The translations under genes and the position numbers were made by a program. From Psychromarinibacter sediminicola (GTDB taxonomy: Bacteria > Pseudomonadota > Alphaproteobacteria > Rhodobacterales > Rhodobacteraceae), in NCBI RefSeq assembly GCF_029168335.1, contig NZ_JARGYC010000016.1, positions 1-64,000 of the forward strand: 64,000 nucleotides of DNA, read 5' to 3'. Under the pieces are notes generated by a model. It did no database searches. It saw only the letters and a program-made list of their open reading frames with translations, and had not been told where the DNA came from. How positions within the stretch are numbered: position 1 is the stretch's first letter; every line of letters starts with the position of its first letter. Below are positions 35,572 through 42,910 of the stretch, piece after piece.

Positions 35572-36018
35572 TCACCGCGCGAAGACGGCGTCCAGGATCG
35601 CCGCCAGCTCTTGCGCGTCGGTCTCGTCGAAGGCGTCCGGCCGGTCGCTGTCGATGTCCCGGACCGCGATCAGGTCGCCCGCCCGGTTCCGCACCGGCAG
35701 CACGATCTCGGACCGGGTGGAGGCGGCGCAGGCGATATGGCCGGGAAAGGCCGCCACGTCCGGCACCAGCTGCACCTCGCCCGTCCGCGCCGCGGCGCCG
35801 CAGACCCCGCGGTCGAACGGGATGACGAGACAGCCATGCCCGCCCTGGTACGGCCCGATCTTCAGAAGCCCGGGCGCGGTGACCCGGTAGAACCCGGTCC
35901 AGTCGAACCGGTCGTCGGCATGGTGCAGCTCGCAGGCCACGGTCGCCATCAGCGCGATCTCGTCGGTCTCGCCGGCGGTCAGACTGGCGATGGTCCGGGC
36001 GAGGGCGGGGTAGTCCAT
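35572..36018 (-). CDS. msrC: Free methionine-(R)-sulfoxide reductase (GAF type)
   Basis: A 148-residue GAF-domain enzyme that reduces free methionine-(R)-sulfoxide. All three functional cysteines are visible: GCLVI, RGVCGAA and HIACAAS, with the family pattern GPYQGG, VPDVAAFPGH and SEIVLPV. The acidic DIDSDRPDAFDETD near the end matches the family. It stands between the thiolase gene upstream and the pseudouridine synthase gene downstream, all on the minus strand, with short gaps. Substrate assignment follows from the intact cysteines. Confidence 0.9.
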   Translation of the reverse strand: MDYPALARTIASLTAGETDEIALMATVACELHHADDRFDWTGFYRVTAPGLLKIGPYQGGHGCLVIPFDRGVCGAAARTGEVQLVPDVAAFPGHIACAASTRSEIVLPVRNRAGDLIAVRDIDSDRPDAFDETDAQELAAILDAVFAR

Positions 36019-36046
36019 GCGTGGCTCCGTGGATCGGGCAGGGCGC

Positions 36047-37225
36047 TCAGGGGCGCTCGATGGCGATGGCCGTGCCCTCGCCGCCGCCGATGCAGATCGC
36101 GGCCACCCCGCGCTTCAGGTTCCGCCGCTCCAGCGCGTTCAGCAGGGTCGTCACGATCCGCGCGCCCGAGGCGCCGATGGGATGGCCCAGCGCGCAGGCG
36201 CCGCCGTTGACGTTCACCTGCGCGTGGTCGAGCGCGAGTTCCTTCATGAACACCATCGGTACGACGGCGAAGGCCTCGTTGACCTCCCACAGATCGACGT
36301 CGTCGGTCTTCCAGCTGATCGTCTCCAGCAGCTTCCGCGCCGCCGGGATCGGCGCCGTGGTAAACCAGCCCGGTTCCTGCGCGTGGCCGGCATGGCCGAC
36401 GATCCGGGCGCGGACGGTCAGGCCCTGCGCTGCGGCGGCCTCCTCCGAGGCCAGCACCAGCGCCGCCGCGCCGTCGGAGATCGACGAGGAATTCGCCGGC
36501 GTCACGGTGCCGTCCTTGCGGAAGGCGGGCTTCAGATGCGGGATCTTGTCCGGCTGAGCCTTGCCCGGCTGTTCGTCGGTCGCGACATAGACCTCGCCGC
36601 GGCGGGTGGTGACGGTGACGCAGGCGATCTCGTCGTCGAAGGCGCCGCTTTCCTGCGCCTCCAGCGCGCGCGACAGCGAGGCCAGCGCATACTCGTCCTG
36701 CGCCTCGCGGGTCAGCTGGAATTTCTCGGCGCAGTCCTCGGCGAAGGTGCCCATCAGGCGGCCCTTGTCATAGGCGTCCTCCAGCCCGTCCAGGAACATG
36801 TGGTCGATGGTCTGCCCGTGCCCGATCCGTGCGCCGCCGCGCATCTGCGGCAACAGGTAGGGGGCGTTGGTCATGCTCTCCATCCCGCCCGCGACGAGAA
36901 TGTCGGCGCGGCCCAGCGCGATCTGGTCGGCGCCGAGCATCGCCGCCTTCATCCCCGAGCCGCACATCTTGTTCAGCGTCGTCGCCGGGACGTCCTCGCC
37001 CAGGCCCGCGGCAAAGCCCGCCTGCCGGGCCGGCGCCTGGCCCTGGCCGGCGGGCAGCACGCAGCCCATGACCACCTCGGCCACGGCGTCGGCCTCTGCG
37101 CCGGCCCCGTCCAGCGCCGCGCGGATCGCCGCGCCGCCCAGCTCGGGGGCCGTCAGCGGCGCCAGCGCGCCCTGGAATCCGCCCATCGGGGTCCGTGCCG
37201 CCCCGGCGATCACGACGTCCTTCAT
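36047..37225 (-). CDS. Acetyl-CoA acetyltransferase (thiolase)
   Basis: A 392-residue thiolase that condenses two acetyl-CoA or cleaves 3-ketoacyl-CoA. The nucleophile Cys is in NKMCGSGMKA (about 88), the histidine in NEAFAVVPM region and the second Cys in the C-terminal CIGGGEG; GGACALGHPIGASGAR is intact. Family placement is with biosynthetic thiolases such as PhaA/AtoB, but no phaB or other PHA gene adjoins. ATG 37225 gives the standard N-terminus MKDVVIAGAARTPMG. Divergent from the STAS gene. Confidence 0.93.
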   Translation of the reverse strand: MKDVVIAGAARTPMGGFQGALAPLTAPELGGAAIRAALDGAGAEADAVAEVVMGCVLPAGQGQAPARQAGFAAGLGEDVPATTLNKMCGSGMKAAMLGADQIALGRADILVAGGMESMTNAPYLLPQMRGGARIGHGQTIDHMFLDGLEDAYDKGRLMGTFAEDCAEKFQLTREAQDEYALASLSRALEAQESGAFDDEIACVTVTTRRGEVYVATDEQPGKAQPDKIPHLKPAFRKDGTVTPANSSSISDGAAALVLASEEAAAAQGLTVRARIVGHAGHAQEPGWFTTAPIPAARKLLETISWKTDDVDLWEVNEAFAVVPMVFMKELALDHAQVNVNGGACALGHPIGASGARIVTTLLNALERRNLKRGVAAICIGGGEGTAIAIERP

Positions 37226-37321
37226 GCCTTGGTCCTCCAACCGAGTCTCCGCATCGCTGCATACCGAATGGTAACGATTGCCGTCTAGGGTCGCCGTCGC
37301 GTCCGGACGAAGGAGAGCGTG

Positions 37322-37666
37322 ATGCGGCTTGAAACGGAAACCGTGGGCGGGACGCGGCTGATCCGGGTCTGCGAGCCGCGAATCGACGCGGCCTCGGCCG
37401 TCGAATTCAAGGATGCGTTCCGCGACTGCGCCGCGGATGCGCCGGGGCGGGTGGTCCTGGACCTCGGCCAGGTCGAGTTTCTGGATTCCAGCGGCCTCGG
37501 CGCCGTCGTCGCGGCAATGAAACTGCTGGCGCCGGACCGCCGGCTCGACCTCGCGGCGCCGCGCGGCAAGGTCGAGAAAGTGTTCCGCCTGACCCGGATG
37601 GATACCGTCTTCGTCATCCACCCCGATGTCGCCACGGCGATGGACGCAACGGCCGATGCCCCCTGA
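37322..37666 (+). CDS. STAS-domain anti-sigma factor antagonist
   Basis: A 114-residue single STAS domain, as in SpoIIAA/RsbV. The phosphorylatable Ser lies in EFLDSSGLGAVV (about 56-60) and the C-terminal KVEKVFRLTRMD helix is typical. By family it would bind or be phosphorylated by the kinase encoded next. ATG 37322 is favoured since AGGAGA ends five bases upstream, whereas the GTG just before it is too close. It overlaps the next gene by 11 bases. Confidence 0.9.
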   Translation: MRLETETVGGTRLIRVCEPRIDAASAVEFKDAFRDCAADAPGRVVLDLGQVEFLDSSGLGAVVAAMKLLAPDRRLDLAAPRGKVEKVFRLTRMDTVFVIHPDVATAMDATADAP

Positions 37667-38132
37667 GGCGGAGGCGTCGACCTGCGGCGACACGCGCCCG
37701 GGCCCGCGGCTCCGGCGCACCCGGCTGAAGCCCTGCGCGCGCGACGTGCGGCGCATCCTTGCCGACCTCTGCGCCGACTGGCGGGGACAGGGCGTGCCCG
37801 ATGCGCTGATCGACCGGGCCGAACTGGTGCTGGCGGAGGCGCTGAACAACGTGGTCGAACACGCTCAGCGGGACCGCCCCGACGGCACGATCGAACTGCA
37901 CTCCGAGACGCGCGACGACGGGCTCGACCTGTGGCTCTTCGACGACGGTGCGCCGATGCCCGGCGATACCGTTCCGCAGGGCGACCTGCCGGACACGGCA
38001 TCGCGCGCGGCCCGGACGCCCGAGGGTGGATTCGGCTGGTACCTGATCCGCAGCCTGGCCGACGACCTGACATATGCGCGGCTGCCCGGGGGCAATCTGC
38101 TCCGAATGCGCCTGCGCGAACCCGGCAGGTGA
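37656..38132 (+). CDS. RsbW-like ATP-binding anti-sigma factor kinase
   Basis: A 158-residue GHKL ATPase of the HATPase_c_2 (RsbW/SpoIIAB) family. The N box is LVLAEALNNVVEHA, the G1 box is FDDGAPMPG, and the G2 region reads GGFGWYLIRSLADD. It would sequester a sigma factor or other partner and phosphorylate the STAS protein. It overlaps the STAS gene by 11 bases, so the two are co-translated. No sigma factor gene and no PP2C phosphatase gene are next to the pair, so the third and fourth parts of the switch lie elsewhere. Confidence 0.88.
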   Translation: MPPEAEASTCGDTRPGPRLRRTRLKPCARDVRRILADLCADWRGQGVPDALIDRAELVLAEALNNVVEHAQRDRPDGTIELHSETRDDGLDLWLFDDGAPMPGDTVPQGDLPDTASRAARTPEGGFGWYLIRSLADDLTYARLPGGNLLRMRLREPGR

Positions 38133-38385
38133 TCCGCCCCGCCTGCGGCGCCCGCGTGGCGGCGGGGCGCATCTGTCACGAAAACACCCAGCCATGGTCT
38201 TATCCGCGCCGCGCGCCGGGGCGACAACACAGGTGTAGCTGCATGGCTTCACCCGGCGCCGCGTCGATTTTTGCCCCCACCCAGCACGTGGCGCCGGGTT
38301 TGCACCTCCCCCGAGAATACGGCTTTCCGGTTTTCCCCGGCCGCGTTGCCCCTTAGGCTGCAGCGGACACGAACAGGGAGGTTCC
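38133..38385. other. Intergenic region before the gamma-glutamyltransferase-like gene
   Basis: About 250 bases, slightly less GC-rich than its surroundings. A clear ribosome binding site (AGGGAGG) lies just before ATG 38386. I see no additional gene; the promoter of the downstream pair should be here. Confidence 0.4.
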
Positions 38386-39969
38386 ATGCGCCGGTTCCAG
38401 ACGCCCGGCCGGTCGCCGGTCTTCGCCGAAAACGGCATCTGCGCCACCTCGCACCCGCTGGCGGCCAAGGTCGCCGTCGCGATGCTGGAGCAGGGCGGCA
38501 ATGCCGTGGATGCGGCGCTGGCGGGGTCCGCCGTTCTGGGCATCGCCGAGCCGCAGATGACCGGCCTCGGCGGCGACTGCTTCGCACTGATCAAGGCGCC
38601 CGGCGACACCCGGATCGTGGCGCTGAACGGCTCCGGCCGCGCGCCGGCGGGGCTGTCGGCGCAGGACCTGCGCGCCGCCGGTCACCGCACGATGCCGCTG
38701 AACGGCGTCGCCGCCGTCACCGTGCCCGGGGCCGTCGATGCCTTCTGCCGGCTGTCCGGCGACTACGGCCTGAAGGGGCTGGACGACGTCCTGGCCCCCG
38801 CGATCCACTATGCCGAGGCCGGCGTGCCGGTCGCCCCGCGCGTGGCCGCCGACTGGGCCGAGGCCAAGGGCTGGCTGCAGGGCGTCGCCCGCGACTACTA
38901 CCTGCACGATCGCCGCCCGCCGCGCGCCGGCACCCTGTTCCGCCACCCCCGCCAGGCCGAGGTGCTGCGCCGGATCGCCGCCGAGGGGCGCGCCGGCTTC
39001 TACGAGGGCGAGGTGGCCGAGGACATGGTCGCCTCGCTCCGCGCGCTGGGCGGCACGCACACGGCCGAGGATTTCGCCGCCACCGCCAGCGCCTACGGCG
39101 AGCCGGTCTCGGGCGACTACCGCGGCATGGAACTGGTGGAGCATCCGCCGAACGGGCAGGGCGCCACCGCGATCCTGATGGCCAACATCCTGTCGCATTT
39201 CGACCTCGGGGTGCTGGACCCGTTCTGCGCCGACCGCGCGCATCTGGAGGTGGAGGCGGCGAAGCTCGCCTACGACGCGCGCAACCGCTTTCTGGCCGAC
39301 CCGGACCACGTCACCCGGCTGGCCCACATGTTGGATCCGGCCACGGGCAAGGCGCTCGCCGGGCTGATCGACCGCAACCGCGCCGCGCCGAACCCCGCCG
39401 CGCTGGCCGAGGCGGTGCATCGCGACACGATCTACATCACCGTGATCGACCGCGACCGCATGGCCGTGTCGCTGATCTGTTCGATCTTCCACAGCTTCGG
39501 GTCGGGGCTGGCCAGCGACCGCTTCGGCATCCTGTTCCAGAACCGCGGCGCCGGCTTCACGCTGGAGGCGGGCCATCCGAACGAGGCCGGCGGCGGCAAG
39601 CGGCCGATGCACACGATCATCCCCGGCATGCTGCGCAAGGGCGGGCGGCTCGACACCGCGTTCGGCGTGATGGGCGGGCAGTACCAGCCCTGCGGCCATG
39701 TGCGGTTCATGTCCAACATGGTGGATTTCGGCATGGACCCGCAGACCGCCATCGACGGCCCGCGCCTGTTCCCCCAGCCGGGCGGGCCGCTGATGGTCGA
39801 GGACGGCTATTCCGACGCGGTGATGCAGAACCTGTCGAACCGCGGTCACGAGGTCGCCCGCCCGCCCTTCGGGCTCGGCGGCGCGCAGGCGATCCGCATC
39901 CACCACGACATCGGCGTGCTGGAGGGCGGCTCCGACCCCCGCAAGGACGGATGCGCGCTCGGCTATTGA
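38386..39969 (+). CDS. Gamma-glutamyltransferase family protein
   Basis: A 527-residue Ntn-hydrolase precursor. The family start (NGICATSHPLAAKVAVAML, MLEQGGNAVDAALA) and the likely autocleavage/nucleophile Thr in RDTIYITVIDRD (about 349) are visible, aligned to the TTHYSVVD segment of E. coli Ggt. No signal peptide is present, so unlike classic periplasmic Ggt it is probably cytosolic, as in the YwrD-like branch; that branch may act on other gamma-glutamyl or amide substrates. It is followed by a rhodanese gene 10 bases later with an AGGAGA site. Confidence 0.9.
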   Translation: MRRFQTPGRSPVFAENGICATSHPLAAKVAVAMLEQGGNAVDAALAGSAVLGIAEPQMTGLGGDCFALIKAPGDTRIVALNGSGRAPAGLSAQDLRAAGHRTMPLNGVAAVTVPGAVDAFCRLSGDYGLKGLDDVLAPAIHYAEAGVPVAPRVAADWAEAKGWLQGVARDYYLHDRRPPRAGTLFRHPRQAEVLRRIAAEGRAGFYEGEVAEDMVASLRALGGTHTAEDFAATASAYGEPVSGDYRGMELVEHPPNGQGATAILMANILSHFDLGVLDPFCADRAHLEVEAAKLAYDARNRFLADPDHVTRLAHMLDPATGKALAGLIDRNRAAPNPAALAEAVHRDTIYITVIDRDRMAVSLICSIFHSFGSGLASDRFGILFQNRGAGFTLEAGHPNEAGGGKRPMHTIIPGMLRKGGRLDTAFGVMGGQYQPCGHVRFMSNMVDFGMDPQTAIDGPRLFPQPGGPLMVEDGYSDAVMQNLSNRGHEVARPPFGLGGAQAIRIHHDIGVLEGGSDPRKDGCALGY

Positions 39970-39979
39970 GGAGATCGAC

Positions 39980-40372
39980 ATGCCCATCCGCCCCGTGACG
40001 GAACTGGTCGCCGAGGCCAAGACCCGCATCGCCAGCTTGACCCCGGACGAGGCGCGGGCGAAGGCCGAGGCGGGCGAGGCGCTGCTCGTCGACATCCGCG
40101 ACATCCGCGAGCTGTCCCGCGCCGGCCGCATCCCCGGCGCCTTCCACGCCCCGCGGGGCATGCTGGAATTCTGGATCGACCCGGCCTCGCCCTATCACAA
40201 GGAACCGCTGGCCACCGACCGCACGCTGGTGCTGTTCTGCGCCAGCGCCTGGCGCTCGGCCCTGGCGGCGGACGCGCTGCAGCAGTTCGGGCACGACAAC
40301 GTGGCCGAGATCGAGGGCGGCTTCACGGCGTGGAAGAAGCGCGGTCTGCCGGTCGAGACCGACGACCCGTAG
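39980..40372 (+). CDS. Rhodanese-like sulfurtransferase
   Basis: A 130-residue single rhodanese domain. The active-site loop is LFCASAWRSALAA with the catalytic Cys at about 83, a CxxxWR type rather than the CRxGxR of thiosulfate sulfurtransferases. The CH2A-type motifs DIRDIRELSRAGRIPGA and EIEGGFTAWKKRGLP are intact. Sulfur donor and acceptor are unknown. It sits 10 bases after the gamma-glutamyltransferase-like gene, which hints at a shared role in glutathione or thiol metabolism. Confidence 0.9.
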   Translation: MPIRPVTELVAEAKTRIASLTPDEARAKAEAGEALLVDIRDIRELSRAGRIPGAFHAPRGMLEFWIDPASPYHKEPLATDRTLVLFCASAWRSALAADALQQFGHDNVAEIEGGFTAWKKRGLPVETDDP

Positions 40373-40396
40373 GGCGGGGGATCCGCCCGCAACCGC

Positions 40397-40723
40397 CTAG
40401 TTCAACTGAACATGCAGCGGGTAGTGCCCGTCCTCGAAATCGCCGAACAGGTCCGGCAGGTCGGGGTGATCCACAGGCTCGCCGGAGTAATCCGCGACGA
40501 GGTTCTGTTCGGACACATAGGCGACGTAATAGCTGTTCTCGTTCTCCGCCAGCAGGTGGTAGAACGGCTGATCCTTGGACGGACGGCTGTCCTCGGGGAT
40601 GGCCCGGTACCATTCCTCGGTGTTGGAAAACATGGCGTCCACGTCAAAGACGACCCCGCGAAATGGGTGTTTTTTGTGGCGAACCACCTGCCCGAGAGAG
40701 TATTTTGCGCGCGTTCTCAACAT
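40397..40723 (-). CDS. hspQ: Heat shock protein HspQ
   Basis: A 108-residue YccV-like hemimethylated-DNA-binding domain protein. The pattern YSLGQVVRHKKHPFRGVVFDVD and PFYHLLAENE matches HspQ, a small heat-shock protein that in enterobacteria influences Lon-dependent proteolysis and DnaA levels. It starts at ATG 40723 and is divergent from the transglycosylase gene. A sigma-32-type promoter was not clear by eye. Confidence 0.92.
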   Translation of the reverse strand: MLRTRAKYSLGQVVRHKKHPFRGVVFDVDAMFSNTEEWYRAIPEDSRPSKDQPFYHLLAENENSYYVAYVSEQNLVADYSGEPVDHPDLPDLFGDFEDGHYPLHVQLN

Positions 40724-40879
40724 ATTTTCGCCCCCGTTTCTCCATTTTCCTAGCGAATGGCGAAGGTCCTTGTCCATGCCGGGGGCCGGAATTTCCCAGA
40801 AACAGTGTGTGGAACCGCCTCCGACAGTGATTCGGCGCGGGCCGGCCGGCACAGCCTGCGCTTTTGTGATCCGGCTGTC

Positions 40880-40909
40880 TTGAAAATCCGTTTCGGGCCC
40901 GGTCAAAAT
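40880..40909 (+). promoter_or_regulatory. Candidate promoter of the transglycosylase lipoprotein gene
   Basis: TTGAAA (40880-40885) and CAAAAT (40904-40909) are separated by 18 bases and lie about 40 bases upstream of the start codon. Five of six and four of six matches to the housekeeping consensus. Confidence 0.45.
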
Positions 40910-40948
40910 TCGCTAGAAAGCGGTAACAACGAAAAAATCGAGGGGCAA

Positions 40949-41530
40949 ATGGGCAGGACCCTCCGAGCGCTGATTCTGATGGTTCTCGTCGCGTCCTGCG
41001 GCGGGGGCGGCAGCGTGGCGCCGCCGCGCAACCTGGACAACGCCTGCGCGATGCTGCGCGAGCGTCCCGATTTCCGCCGCGCCTTCGAGCGGGCGGAACG
41101 TAAGTGGGGCGTGCCGCTGCACGTCATGATGTCCACCATTTACCACGAGTCCAAGTTCGAGGGCGACGCGCGCACACCGCTGCGCTTCGTGCTTGGCGTG
41201 ATCCCGATGGGCCGGCAAAGCTCGGCCTACGGCTACAGCCAGGCGCTGGACGGCACCTGGGACGAATACCTCGCCGAAGAGGGCCGCCGCCGCGCCAAGC
41301 GCACCGATATCCGCGACGCGGCCGACTTCATCGGCTGGTACATGACCAATACCGAGAAGCGGCTGGGCATTTCCAAGCGCGACGCGCGCAATCAGTACCT
41401 CGCCTATCACGAGGGGCAGGCCGGCTATGCCCGGGAAAGCTATCGCGCCAAGCCGTGGCTTATGCGCTATGCCGACCGGGTGCAGGAGCGCGCGATCATG
41501 TACGAGGTGCAGCTGAACCGCTGCCGCTGA
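40949..41530 (+). CDS. SLT-domain lytic transglycosylase lipoprotein
   Basis: A 193-residue lipoprotein that would cut the glycan strands of peptidoglycan. The signal ends at the lipobox LVASC (Cys at about 17) followed by a Gly run. The catalytic Glu is in TIYHESKFEGD, and AYGYSQALDGTW matches the SLT motif G-x-x-Q. The ending DARNQYLAYHEGQAGY is conserved in this alphaproteobacterial type. An AGGGG ribosome binding site precedes ATG 40949. Convergent with lolA. Confidence 0.9.
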   Translation: MGRTLRALILMVLVASCGGGGSVAPPRNLDNACAMLRERPDFRRAFERAERKWGVPLHVMMSTIYHESKFEGDARTPLRFVLGVIPMGRQSSAYGYSQALDGTWDEYLAEEGRRRAKRTDIRDAADFIGWYMTNTEKRLGISKRDARNQYLAYHEGQAGYARESYRAKPWLMRYADRVQERAIMYEVQLNRCR

Positions 41531-41567
41531 GGCGTGTCGCGGCCCGCCCTCCCGGACCGCGCGGGCG

Positions 41568-42170
41568 TTAGCGTCCGCGCCGCCGGATCTCCTGCGGGAT
41601 GTTGAACAGCCCGGCGCGCAGCGAAGCGTCCGTCTGTAGGTCGTTCAGCGTCACCGTGGTGCGCGTGCCGTCTCCGCTGGTGATGATCCACTGCCGCAGC
41701 TCGACCGGCGGGCCGGTGAATTTCAGGCGGATATTGCCGTATTCCGGGTTCTCGGGATCCTGTGCCACGATCATGGTGGCCGTGCCGTCGTATTCGAAGG
41801 CCGTCACCATGTTCTCGCGCTGCAGGTTCACGTCGCGCTTCAGGATCAGGTTCAGCGGCGTGCGGCTCAACGGGTACTGCTCGGGCGGCTGGTTCGACTT
41901 GGGATCGAAGATCGCCACCTGCCCGCCGCCGGCCATCACCAGCGCGTCGTTGGGCGGGTCGTATTCGAACCGGATGCGCCCGGGCCGGCGGATATAGATC
42001 GTCCCGGTCGAGATCGAGCCGTCGTTGTTGATCTGCGTGAACCGCCCCTGCGCCGTGTCGATCGAGTTCAGGTAGCGGGTAATCTGGTTCAGGTTCAGCG
42101 CCTCGGGAAAGGCGGGCTGCACCATGGCCGCCAGCATCAGCGGCAGAAGGAGTAAGCGAACGAGTTTCAT
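41568..42170 (-). CDS. lolA: Outer-membrane lipoprotein carrier LolA
   Basis: About 200 residues. A signal peptide (MKLVRLLLLPLMLAAM, ending near FPEA) exports it to the periplasm, where LolA shuttles lipoproteins from LolCDE to the outer membrane. The fold landmarks QITRYLNSIDTAQGRFTQ, IYIRRPGRIRFEYDPP and TLNDLQTD are present. The start at 42170 (MKLV) is chosen; an ATG three codons upstream (42179) is equally possible. In relatives lolA follows ftsK directly; here a ccdAB cassette lies between them. Confidence 0.93.
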   Translation of the reverse strand: MKLVRLLLLPLMLAAMVQPAFPEALNLNQITRYLNSIDTAQGRFTQINNDGSISTGTIYIRRPGRIRFEYDPPNDALVMAGGGQVAIFDPKSNQPPEQYPLSRTPLNLILKRDVNLQRENMVTAFEYDGTATMIVAQDPENPEYGNIRLKFTGPPVELRQWIITSGDGTRTTVTLNDLQTDASLRAGLFNIPQEIRRRGR

Positions 42171-42261
42171 GCCGCGCATTTAACCATGTCGCAGCGCGTT
42201 TGCACCCGCTTTGGCTTTCACGTTGCAGAGATTGGCCGACAGCGGCGCGGTCGGGCGTCGC

Positions 42262-42561
42262 TCAGATTCCGGACAGCAGGGCATCGACGGCACGTACGAT
42301 CTCGTCGTGCATCTGGGCGAGCGATCCCACGCGCTCTCCGAGTTCCGCCAGCGCCAGCGTCGCGGCCAATTGCGGCATGACGAGGTAGGGCGCCTCGCCC
42401 AATGTGACCGCGGGATTGAGCGACGTCATGACCCGGTCGACAGACCCGGCGGGAACGAGCGGCGCAACGACACGTGTCTGCAACCGGTCAAGAAGGTCGC
42501 TTTGAAGGATGACGACAAGGTCTCCGCCGTCCACCCGGTAAAGGTCGAACTGCGACGCCAA
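42262..42561 (-). CDS. ccdB: CcdB-family toxin (DNA gyrase poison)
   Basis: A 99-residue CcdB homologue: FDLYRVDGGDLVVILQSDLL, TRVVAPLVP and PYLVMPQLAATLAL match the family. F-plasmid CcdB ends in Trp-Gly-Ile, with Trp99 essential for gyrase poisoning; here the ending is LLSGI, so Gly-Ile is kept but Trp is replaced by Ser. Activity is therefore uncertain, though chromosomal relatives vary at this point. It starts with TTG two bases after the ccdA stop codon, suggesting low, coupled translation. Confidence 0.88.
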   Translation of the reverse strand: MASQFDLYRVDGGDLVVILQSDLLDRLQTRVVAPLVPAGSVDRVMTSLNPAVTLGEAPYLVMPQLAATLALAELGERVGSLAQMHDEIVRAVDALLSGI

Positions 42562-42563
42562 GC

Positions 42564-42794
42564 TCAGAATTTGCGGAAGCGGCTCAGGAGCACGCCGTTC
42601 GCTTCGACGAAAGCGTTGTAATCGTCGATCGCGCCGGCGTTTTCCTCTTTCCAGACCCTGGCCCGCTCCGCCCGGATTGCAGAGACCAGCCCGCCCTCTG
42701 CGGCCTGCGAGATATTGATGCCGAGCCGCCTGGCCTCGTCCAGAACGTCGCCATCCAGCGTCATGCTCGTGGACCTGCGTGTCCGGTGCGTCAT
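42564..42794 (-). CDS. ccdA: CcdA-family antitoxin
   Basis: A 76-residue antitoxin. The N-terminal part (SMTLDGDVLDEARRLGINIS) fits the ribbon-helix-helix DNA-binding fold that autoregulates ccd operons, and RAERARVWKEENAGAIDDYNAFVEANG is the CcdB-binding tail. The last residues (LLSRFRKF) follow the alphaproteobacterial pattern. GGAGG lies about ten bases upstream of the ATG. The operon is preceded by the ftsK terminator and its own -10-like TATGAT. Confidence 0.92.
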   Translation of the reverse strand: MTHRTRRSTSMTLDGDVLDEARRLGINISQAAEGGLVSAIRAERARVWKEENAGAIDDYNAFVEANGVLLSRFRKF

Positions 42795-42810
42795 CGCGCC
42801 CCTACCTCCG

Positions 42811-42816
42811 ATCATA
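42811..42816 (-). promoter_or_regulatory. Candidate -10 element of ccdAB
   Basis: TATGAT on the minus strand, five of six bases of the consensus, about 17 bases before the ccdA start codon and downstream of the ftsK terminator. No good -35 hexamer is seen at the matching distance. Confidence 0.45.
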
Positions 42817-42859
42817 CCCCAAATAGTACCGCATTGGCGCCATGAAAGCCATCCCGACG

Positions 42860-42890
42860 AAAAAGCCCCCGCGCAAGGCAGGGGCCTTTC
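42860..42890 (-). terminator. Intrinsic terminator of ftsK
   Basis: On the minus strand GCCCC and GGGGC pair around a 10-12 base loop and are followed by TTTTTC. It lies about 20 bases after the ftsK stop codon and isolates ftsK from the ccdAB cassette. Confidence 0.75.
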
Positions 42891-42910
42891 ACACCGGGAC
42901 GTTTCCGATC

